From: an uncultured Prevotellaceae bacterium
GTDB taxonomy: Bacteria > Bacteroidota > Bacteroidia > Bacteroidales > Bacteroidaceae
Length of the DNA stretch: 25,277 nucleotides
Reading direction: 5' to 3'
Assembly: GCA_902771155.1 (NCBI GenBank)
Contig: CACXVS010000038.1
Coordinates: 1-25,277, forward strand
Shown: piece by piece, positions 7,407-13,696 of the stretch
How the letters are laid out: the number at the start of each line of letters is the position of its first letter
Numbering within the stretch: position 1 is the stretch's first letter
The notes under the pieces: model-generated
What the model was told of the DNA's origin: nothing
Database searches by the model: none
What the model saw: the letters and a program-made list of their open reading frames with translations, nothing else
Program-made: the position numbers and the translations under genes

Positions 7407-8876
7407 TCATTTCTTGGTCTTTATCTTCTCACTGGTGGTGTTAGCCAGACTGCGTACACAGCGGAAGCCAATATACGAACGAGGCTGGTTCTGATACTCG
7501 GAAGAGCGCCAGGCAGAGCGGATATACGACTCGGGGTCTTTCCAAGAGCCACCACGCACACTCTTCTTCTTCAACCGGTAAGGGTCTTCGATAGCGGCAT
7601 TATACTTCAATTGCGGATTGATATCATTCATGGCATCGACACCTGCCTCGGTATAGACTGTGCTCGTCCACTCAGCCACATTACCCGCCATATCAAACAA
7701 GCCGTTGCTGTTGGCAGAATAGATGCCAACCCTACTGGTAATCAGGTTTCCGTCTTTGGTGTAGTTGCCATCGTCGGGTTTGAAATTGGCATAGAAACAA
7801 CCCTTACCACTGGCCACATCCTCGTTTTCCCAAGGGAATTCGTTTTGGTCCTTACCACGGGCGGCATACTCCCACTCAGCCTCAGTCGGCAGACGATAAC
7901 GCTGAACAAACCGGGCGGCAGGACCCAAGCCCTTCAACAGGTACTCCGTACGCCAGGCACAGAAAGCATTGGCCTGCTCCCAGGTCACACCCACAACGGG
8001 GTAGTCGTTATAGGCTGGATTAGAGAAGTAGTAGCGCATATACATCTCGTTGTCGGAGTTGGGGAAATCGTTCACCCAACAGGTGGTGTCGGGGAATACA
8101 TTAACGATATAGGTATTCAGGAAATCCCACGGGCCGGTAAGCTGACGATTGATGGTCTCACGCACAATCTTACCCTCGTCATCGATGTAGGCGGTATCCT
8201 TGGAAATCCAAACCTGTTCGTTTGGATCGACGATAACGTCTGTATTCAGATTGCGCTCCTGAGGATTGATGCGGTTGCGACGCAGGGCTGCTGCCGTATA
8301 ATCGTAGATCTCGTATCGGTAGTTCATCTGGCGATAATCGAGCATCTTCTCACCCGTCACAGGATTGGTGACGTAAAGACCGTCGATAATCTCCTGCTCA
8401 TCCTCACTCGGCTTACGCGGCAGGGCTTTCTTCCAGTTGATAAAGGAACCTATCTCCTCACCGTCCTTATCGGTCTTCACTGTCTTATAGGTCTCGTCAA
8501 TCTCCGAAAGACGCTCACGAAGGATGGAATCGCGTACATAATACACGAACTGACGGTACTTGGAATTGGTGACCTCGGTTTCATCCATCCAGAAGCCATC
8601 GACAGAAATGTCTCGCAAGGGAGTCTTCTTTCCCCAAAGACTATCCGGATTCTCGATACCCATCTTCAGGTGACCCCGTCTGACAAGCGTCATGCCATAA
8701 GGTGTGGGCTCTGTGAAGGCCCTGCCTCCTGTTCCCGTCACCTCACCGCCTCCTGATGTTGTCATCTTACTGCCAAAACAACTGGTCAGGAAAAGTAAAA
8801 AGGTAAAAAGGTAAAAAGGTAAAGTCCTTCTTGCCCTATCTCCTTTTCGTTTCATCATATTAGTTTCTCTTTCCAT
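7407..8876 (-). CDS. gldK: T9SS ring lipoprotein GldK/PorK
   Basis: GldK (PorK) is the outer-membrane lipoprotein of the periplasmic type IX secretion ring. It carries a catalytically dead relative of the formylglycine-generating enzyme fold. Evidence: lipobox FLTSC (Cys33), FWMDETEVTNSKYRQFV (95-111), YPVVGVTWEQANAFCAWR, YRLPTEAEWEYAARG, GLFDMAGNVAEW, RGGSWKDPESYIRSAWR and a final IGFRCVR. ATG 8876 gives 489 residues. Met8 (8855), giving a signal that begins MKRKGDRARR, is equally plausible and makes a more normal lipoprotein signal length. The signal core is encoded by an 8-bp tandem repeat. The gene starts 26 nt after porP. Confidence 0.95.
   Translation of the reverse strand: MERETNMMKRKGDRARRTLPFYLFTFLLFLTSCFGSKMTTSGGGEVTGTGGRAFTEPTPYGMTLVRRGHLKMGIENPDSLWGKKTPLRDISVDGFWMDETEVTNSKYRQFVYYVRDSILRERLSEIDETYKTVKTDKDGEEIGSFINWKKALPRKPSEDEQEIIDGLYVTNPVTGEKMLDYRQMNYRYEIYDYTAAALRRNRINPQERNLNTDVIVDPNEQVWISKDTAYIDDEGKIVRETINRQLTGPWDFLNTYIVNVFPDTTCWVNDFPNSDNEMYMRYYFSNPAYNDYPVVGVTWEQANAFCAWRTEYLLKGLGPAARFVQRYRLPTEAEWEYAARGKDQNEFPWENEDVASGKGCFYANFKPDDGNYTKDGNLITSRVGIYSANSNGLFDMAGNVAEWTSTVYTEAGVDAMNDINPQLKYNAAIEDPYRLKKKSVRGGSWKDPESYIRSAWRSSEYQNQPRSYIGFRCVRSLANTTSEKIKTKK
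8791..8823. repeat. GTAAAAAG tandem repeat inside the gldK signal-peptide region
   Basis: About 3.7 exact copies of the 8-mer GTAAAAAG (minus strand CTTTTTAC) lie inside gldK codons 18-29. The period of 8 shifts frame with each unit, and the translation (PFYLFTFLLF) is the hydrophobic core of the lipoprotein signal. Confidence 0.8.
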
Positions 8877-8902
8877 ATCTTCGTTATTTTCTTTTTTTTC
8901 TA

Positions 8903-9838
8903 TTACAAGAATCTCACACTCTTATGAAGGTTACGTCCCTTCTTATACAGGTTCAGCTCCGTCTGGTACCCTACAAATAGTTCATGACTGCCGTTGCCAA
9001 TACTCATCGCCGAGGTATAAACCTCATAGCTGTAACCCACTCTGACGCCTCGGATATCGCCACCTATCTGTATCGTCACAGAGTTGGTGGGACTATAAGA
9101 GAGGCCTGCATACATCACGCGCTTCTCATGGGTGTAGAGCAGTCTTCCTGACACATCAGCGCGATAAGCTACGCCGTCGGTACGCCCCAAAACAGAGGTC
9201 TGTATGGATAGAAACGGAATTTTAAGCTGAATATTGTATCCGCCTGTCAAATAATAAGACGAAGAGACGGCCAGTTCGTTCTTTTCACCCAGTTCCACCG
9301 TAGGTGAATTCAGATGTAAAGCCGAGATGCCCACATACCAATTACGATGTTTATAATATACGCCTGCAGAGATATCAAAGCCCGTTCCGTTGATGGAGGA
9401 AGTGGCGAAGGCCGGGTCGTTGGAATCAATCAGATCCACCTTCGAACCGTCGAAATTCTCACTGAGCATAGTCAATTGCACACCAAGACTCAGTTTGCCA
9501 CCCAATAGCTGGGGCTGATAAGCATACTGCAGACCGATGCGCTTATGGGAGAAAAGACCAATATTATCGTTGATAAACTGAATGCCTGCGCCATGGTAAG
9601 ACTTCAAGGCGTAGAACGGCATGTCGGCAGCCAGGTACATCGTGTTGGGATTATGCTCGAAGCCTGCCATCTGGAGGGCATAGGCACCTGCTACATTCAA
9701 CTTCGGTTCCTTACCCACTGCAGCAGGATTGAAAGATGGTTCCATCGCCCAATAATGGCCGAAGGAGACATCATACTGTGCCCTTGCCGTCAAGGTGATC
9801 AGAGCCAGTAAAACAACTATGGGAATACGTTTCACCAC
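8903..9838 (-). CDS. porP: T9SS outer-membrane protein PorP/SprF
   Basis: PorP/SprF proteins are outer-membrane beta-barrels that link the type IX machinery to the outer membrane, and in some systems help export specific substrates. The 311 residues carry a signal peptide (VKRIPIVVLLALITLTARA, then Q) and the family-typical start YDVSFGHYWAMEPSFNPAAVG, followed by LKSYHGAGIQFINDNIGLF and many amphipathic strands. The start is GTG at 9838 or 9835; no ATG lies upstream in frame, and the next Met (residue 32) is after the signal. The SD-like AAGAGG directly precedes the first GTG. Both GTGs sit in the loop of a perfect 13-bp hairpin. It is the first gene of the porP-gldK-gldL-gldM-gldN order. 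Confidence 0.93.
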   Translation of the reverse strand: MVKRIPIVVLLALITLTARAQYDVSFGHYWAMEPSFNPAAVGKEPKLNVAGAYALQMAGFEHNPNTMYLAADMPFYALKSYHGAGIQFINDNIGLFSHKRIGLQYAYQPQLLGGKLSLGVQLTMLSENFDGSKVDLIDSNDPAFATSSINGTGFDISAGVYYKHRNWYVGISALHLNSPTVELGEKNELAVSSSYYLTGGYNIQLKIPFLSIQTSVLGRTDGVAYRADVSGRLLYTHEKRVMYAGLSYSPTNSVTIQIGGDIRGVRVGYSYEVYTSAMSIGNGSHELFVGYQTELNLYKKGRNLHKSVRFL

Positions 9839-9859
9839 CTCTTAATAACGTATTCCCAT
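9819..9859 (-). promoter_or_regulatory. Perfect 13-bp hairpin around the porP start, with a five-codon mini-ORF
   Basis: ATGGGAATACGTT (9819-9831, plus strand) and AACGTATTCCCAT (9847-9859) are exact inverted copies separated by 15 nt. In the minus-strand mRNA the loop holds AAGAGG and both GTG start codons of porP. The 5' arm itself begins with an AUG (9859-9857) that opens a five-codon frame (M-G-I-R-Y) ending with UAA at 9844-9842, 3 nt before the first GTG. A role in translational control is inferred; a DNA-level operator is also possible. Confidence 0.65.
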
Positions 9860-9898
9860 CAGTTTTATTGCATTTTCCGGATTTCCTTGTCCTATATT

Positions 9899-10666
9899 TT
9901 ATGGTCTTATTGACAGTTGACCGACACTTACATCGCCTGAGCCACTTTTCTCCTTGGAGAAATGACTGACCTGTCCTTTCAACGTAATGTCGCCCGAGCC
10001 CCTCAGTTCACACTCTACAGCATCGCAATGATCATGGAAAGTAGCCATGATATCACCCGAGCCTTTCAAAGCAAGACGCGTATCGGTCGTGTTCCACAAA
10101 TGGAGTTCAATGTCACCAGAACCAACGAGAGAGGCCGACATTTCCCTGGTATCCATACGATCAAGGTCGATATCACCAGAGCCGATAAGTTCTACATTAC
10201 AACGATCGCAAATGACATCTTTCACATCGATGTCGCCAGAGCCGCGAAGCATGATATCCAACTCATCGGTGTCAATGCGCTTTTCGCTGATGAAATCGCC
10301 GGAGCCATTCAACCGGATGCCTATCAGATCAGGAGAGGTAACATCGACTGTCAAATCACCCTCATCGCCCAACTGGAAATTAACGAAACCTATCTTACCC
10401 TTGTTGCGGATGATGAGTGTTTTTCCATCCTTTTCAGTTATGATATTATTCACTTGGCTTTCTGGTCCCCTTACTGTGACTGAGAACTTGTTGCCCTGTG
10501 TATAGTAAACGGTAGGCGAGCCATTGATCTCAATCTCTTCAAAGTCCTTCAATACGCGGTTCTCGGAGACTGTCTTCTCAAAAACAGCCTTTTGGTTCAC
10601 ACAAGATGTTGTCAGGACGACCATACCCATCATCACACCTGCAATCAGAACGTGCTTTTTTCTCAT
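9899..10666 (-). CDS. Head-GIN domain (DUF2807) lipoprotein with GSGD repeats
   Basis: This 255-residue protein starts with a lipoprotein signal (VVLTTSC, Cys22). Its body matches the putative auto-transporter adhesin, head-GIN family (DUF2807): FEEIEINGSPTVYYTQG near residues 43-58, then seven GSGD motifs about 20 residues apart (NGSGDF, RGSGDI, IGSGDI, VGSGDI, KGSGDI, RGSGDI, SGSGDV). This periodicity is typical of a right-handed beta-helix. The function of the family is unknown. It lies 60 nt upstream of porP on the same strand with no clear promoter or terminator in the gap, so it may be co-transcribed with the T9SS operon. That is an inference from spacing. Confidence 0.88.
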   Translation of the reverse strand: MRKKHVLIAGVMMGMVVLTTSCVNQKAVFEKTVSENRVLKDFEEIEINGSPTVYYTQGNKFSVTVRGPESQVNNIITEKDGKTLIIRNKGKIGFVNFQLGDEGDLTVDVTSPDLIGIRLNGSGDFISEKRIDTDELDIMLRGSGDIDVKDVICDRCNVELIGSGDIDLDRMDTREMSASLVGSGDIELHLWNTTDTRLALKGSGDIMATFHDHCDAVECELRGSGDITLKGQVSHFSKEKSGSGDVSVGQLSIRP

Positions 10667-10754
10667 AATTACCTTCTATTAATTGTTACTTCTGTCAGTT
10701 AGACGGAAGCAAAACAGAAAAAGTTGCATCGTACAAAATAATATTGAAAAAACG

Positions 10755-12005
10755 TCAACCTAACGGAAGGTCAAACCAGAAAGTAGAGCCCTTACCTAAA
10801 CGGGACTCAACCCCAATGGCTCCGCCAAGGCTTTCTGCATGAGACTTGGCTACAGACAGTCCCAAACCCGTACCTGGAATATACTCGTCAAGTTTCACAA
10901 AACGGTCAAAGATCTTGGTCAGCTCAGTTTCCGGAATTCCCTTACCTGTATCCTTCACCCAAATGCGCACGTGGTCGCCCTTCTGCATATCGAAACCTAA
11001 TGTAATATTGCCTTTGAGCGTAAACTTTACAGCATTCTGCATGAGGTTGCTGATAATCTCCATCAATTTGGGCACATCGGTATTTATCATAAGTTGCGAA
11101 TAAGGGAACTGAGTAGCAAGTACCACACTCTCCTGATCGACCATGGTACCATATTCCTTGGCAATGTCTTTGAGCAAGGGCACAAGGTCGGTCTGTGACT
11201 TAATAAGGTTCTTAGCCTGAGCCTCTATCTTCGACATGCTGACCAGTCCATCGATGATGCGAAGCAACTTGCGGTTGTTATTCTGTATCTCATTGATGAG
11301 TTGCTGACGGTCTTCCTCGGCCTCGACAACAGGCAACAAGTCGGCAAAGCCAACAATGGCATTCAGTGGCGTTCGGATTTCATGACCCATATTAGCCAGG
11401 AAGGCAGTCTTCAGACGGTCGCTCTCCTCAGCCTTGTTACGAGCATTGATAAGATCGGCTTCCAATTTCTTTCGTTCATCAATACGCATCGTAGTACCCA
11501 CAACCTTTGTGGGATTGCCTTCTGCATCACGATCAGCAATGATGGCGTAACTCTCTTCCCAGTAGGTCATACCTGAATTACCCGACTTGATGCGATATTG
11601 CTGGTGATAGGAATTGCTCCGACCAGTCAAAATGTCGTCGAGCGCTGTCATGACGCGCTGGACATCCGACTTGTCAAGCATTTCACACAACAATGCTAAC
11701 GGATAATCGGGCGAAGGCATTAAATTATCCTGCCCCTGGCGGAAATCATTATCCATCGTAATGGTACGAAGTTTGGGATTGACGTGCCATGTACTCAGTT
11801 TCATGGCCTTCACAACGAATTCGTACTCAACATTGCCTTCCTTCATCCTGTCAAGTTCCACCAGTTCGTCTTTCAACTTCAAACCTGTACGCCTCTGGAG
11901 GACAATTAAGACGATTAAAACTATTATCGACAAGACGCCCATCCCCCAGAGGACGTGAATCATAAAGGGGCTGTCAAGCTGAGAGTATAATAATAGTTCA
12001 ATCAT
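10755..12005 (-). CDS. Orphan PAS-domain sensor histidine kinase
   Basis: This 416-residue membrane sensor kinase has an N-terminal transmembrane helix (about 17-36), a PAS domain (about 66-175, ending VVGTTMRIDERKK, a PAC-like end) and a HisKA domain with phospho-acceptor His208 (NMGHEIRTPLNAI). The HATPase_c domain has N-box Asn324 (NLMQNAVKFT), G1 DTGKGI (352-357), F-box FDRF and G2 GTGLGL (378-383). There is no receiver domain and no response-regulator gene nearby, so it presumably signals to a regulator encoded elsewhere. The few extracellular residues (1-16) suggest that it senses an intracellular or membrane signal through PAS. It is transcribed divergently from the methyltransferase gene, with an 88-nt gap to the lipoprotein gene downstream. 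Confidence 0.92.
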   Translation of the reverse strand: MIELLLYSQLDSPFMIHVLWGMGVLSIIVLIVLIVLQRRTGLKLKDELVELDRMKEGNVEYEFVVKAMKLSTWHVNPKLRTITMDNDFRQGQDNLMPSPDYPLALLCEMLDKSDVQRVMTALDDILTGRSNSYHQQYRIKSGNSGMTYWEESYAIIADRDAEGNPTKVVGTTMRIDERKKLEADLINARNKAEESDRLKTAFLANMGHEIRTPLNAIVGFADLLPVVEAEEDRQQLINEIQNNNRKLLRIIDGLVSMSKIEAQAKNLIKSQTDLVPLLKDIAKEYGTMVDQESVVLATQFPYSQLMINTDVPKLMEIISNLMQNAVKFTLKGNITLGFDMQKGDHVRIWVKDTGKGIPETELTKIFDRFVKLDEYIPGTGLGLSVAKSHAESLGGAIGVESRLGKGSTFWFDLPLG

Positions 12006-12024
12006 GATTGTCGTGTAACTTTCG

Positions 12025-12032
12025 CAAAATTA
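12025..12032 (-). promoter_or_regulatory. Promoter -7 box of the histidine kinase gene
   Basis: On the minus strand, TAATTTTG (12032-12025) fits TAnnTTTG and lies 19 nt before the ATG at 12005. No well-spaced -33 TTTG is seen. Confidence 0.45.
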
Positions 12033-12091
12033 CATATTTTCTTTGAAACAGACGCATTTTATCGACAAATTTTAGCAAAAACCAAAGATTT

Positions 12092-12106
12092 TTGTTAGAT
12101 TAACAA
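12092..12106. promoter_or_regulatory. 15-bp palindrome between divergent promoters
   Basis: TTGTTA, GAT, TAACAA is a perfect 6-bp dyad. It lies between the kinase -7 box and the methyltransferase -7 box. It could be an operator, but it is AT-rich and could arise by chance. A second small dyad, GCAATT/AATTGC, lies at 12151-12169 in the methyltransferase 5' leader. Confidence 0.3.
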
Positions 12107-12137
12107 TAAAAAAGGCTGTTTTTCCACGAACTTCCAT

Positions 12138-12145
12138 TAACTTTG
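12138..12145 (+). promoter_or_regulatory. Promoter -7 box of the methyltransferase gene
   Basis: TAACTTTG followed by C matches the Bacteroidota -7 consensus and lies 42 nt before the preferred ATG at 12188. It would place transcription start near 12150, downstream of the upstream in-frame ATG at 12143. This supports 12188 as the true start. Confidence 0.6.
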
Positions 12146-12187
12146 CAGTCGCAATTACACTATAATTGCTCAATTTGCAACATCATA

Positions 12188-13696
12188 ATGGAACAGGAAT
12201 TCGAATTGATCGCCAAAACGTTTATGGGACTGGAACCTGTACTGGCGAAAGAGTTGACCCAAATGGGGGCAAAAGACGTGAAGATTGGCCGACGGATGGT
12301 TTCTTTCACTGGCAACAAGGAAACCATGTACCGTGCCAACTTCCAGTTACACACAGCTATCAGAATATTGAAGCCCATCCGCCACTTCAAAGCAAGAAGT
12401 GCTGATGATGTCTATGAGGAGATCCGAAAGATCGACTGGACGGATTATATCGGACCCGACAAGACGTTTGCCGTCGATGCCGTTGTATTCTCCGAAGAAT
12501 TCCGTCATTCGAAGTTCGTGTCGTATAAGGTCAAGGATGCCATCGTGGACCAGTTCCGCGAGAAAACGGGCAAACGGCCGAACATCTCAGTGGCTAATCC
12601 AGATATCCGTCTGAACATACATATCGCAGAAGACCAATGCACGCTGAGCCTTGACTCCAGCGGAGAGTCGCTCCACCGTCGTGGCTATCGTCAGGAGAGC
12701 GTTGAGGCGCCACTGAACGAGGTGTTGGCCGCAGGCATGATCCTCATGTCGGGGTGGCAGGGAGATACCGATTTTATTGATCCTATGTGTGGATCCGGTA
12801 CATTGCTCATCGAGGCAGCCCTCATCGCGAAAAACATGGCACCAGGTCTGTTCCGTAAGGAATATGCTTTTGAGAAATGGGGAGACTTTGATGCAGACCT
12901 CTTCGACAGCATTTATAACGATGAGAGTCAAGAGCGCGAGTTCAGGCATCACATCTATGGTTACGACGTAGATGTAAAGGCCGTCAATACCGCTCTGCTG
13001 AATGTGAAAGCAGCTGGACTGAGTAACGAGATCACTGTCAGGCAACAGGATTTCAAGGATTTTACACAGCCCCAGGCCAAAAGCATCATCATTACCAATC
13101 CTCCTTATGGCGAACGTATCTCAACACCCGATCTGCTAGGCACCTATAAGATGATTGGTGAGCGTCTGAAGCACCAGTTCAAAGGTAATGACGCCTGGGT
13201 GCTCTCGTACCGTGAGGAGTGTTTTGACCAAATTGGATTAAAGCCCAGCATTAAGATTCCTCTTTATAATGGCAGTCTAGAGTGTGAATTCCGTAAGTAC
13301 CAGATGTTTGACGGCAAACTGAAAGATTTCCGATCCGAAGGTGGTGTTGTCAAAACCGAGGAGGAGAAACGCCAGATGGCCGAAAAGCATCGTTTCAAGA
13401 AAAACCGCGAGTTCAAACAGCGTCTTGAAGAGACAGAACAGAATGAAGAAGCAGATATCCGGTCGTTCACCTTCCATCGTCATGAACTGAAAAAGGACAG
13501 TCGTGAATTCAGGAAAACCCGCGGAGACCGTGAGGATAGAGATGAGCGCAGTTCCCGCAACGACCGTATGGGCGGCTATAAAGGCAATGCCAATCGTGGC
13601 GGTCATGAGCGATTTGACCGTAGCGGCAAGGGGCGTTCCTTCGGCAAGGGGAAAGATTTCGACAAAAAGAACAGGAGATTCGATGATGAAGATTAA
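12188..13696 (+). CDS. THUMP-domain class I SAM-dependent rRNA methyltransferase (RlmL/UPF0020 family)
   Basis: This 502-residue protein most likely N2-methylates a guanine in 23S rRNA, as RlmL does. A THUMP RNA-binding domain occupies about residues 50-150. The methyltransferase domain has the SAM-binding motif DPMCGSGT (198-205) and the catalytic motif NPPYGER (304-310), typical of N-methylation of guanine. The ATG at 12188 starts MEQEFELIAKTFMGLEPVL, the conserved N-terminus; the in-frame ATG at 12143 falls on the promoter. The last 100 or so residues form a charged Arg/Gly/Asp-rich tail (RKTRGDREDRDERSSRND, RGGHERFDRSGKGRSFGKG), probably a disordered RNA-binding extension. The last 14 nt overlap the start of the peptidase gene. 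Confidence 0.9.
   Translation: MEQEFELIAKTFMGLEPVLAKELTQMGAKDVKIGRRMVSFTGNKETMYRANFQLHTAIRILKPIRHFKARSADDVYEEIRKIDWTDYIGPDKTFAVDAVVFSEEFRHSKFVSYKVKDAIVDQFREKTGKRPNISVANPDIRLNIHIAEDQCTLSLDSSGESLHRRGYRQESVEAPLNEVLAAGMILMSGWQGDTDFIDPMCGSGTLLIEAALIAKNMAPGLFRKEYAFEKWGDFDADLFDSIYNDESQEREFRHHIYGYDVDVKAVNTALLNVKAAGLSNEITVRQQDFKDFTQPQAKSIIITNPPYGERISTPDLLGTYKMIGERLKHQFKGNDAWVLSYREECFDQIGLKPSIKIPLYNGSLECEFRKYQMFDGKLKDFRSEGGVVKTEEEKRQMAEKHRFKKNREFKQRLEETEQNEEADIRSFTFHRHELKKDSREFRKTRGDREDRDERSSRNDRMGGYKGNANRGGHERFDRSGKGRSFGKGKDFDKKNRRFDDED

Noticed and set aside
7374..8756. 460-codon open frame antisense to gldK
   Set aside because: GldK on the opposite strand has full family motifs. The antisense frame has no recognisable domain and is explained by codon bias of the real gene.
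10690..10710. Imperfect dyad CTTCTGTC/GACGGAAG between the kinase and lipoprotein genes, considered as a terminator
   Set aside because: The stem has a mismatch on the transcribed strand and no T run follows, so termination is not supported.
12143..12187. Upstream in-frame ATG for the methyltransferase
   Set aside because: It lies inside the TAACTTTG -7 region, and the extra 15 residues do not belong to the conserved N-terminus. The ATG at 12188 fits better.
13503..13682. 60-codon N-terminal extension of the DPP IV gene
   Set aside because: It lies entirely inside the methyltransferase coding sequence, and a clear signal peptide starts at 13683.
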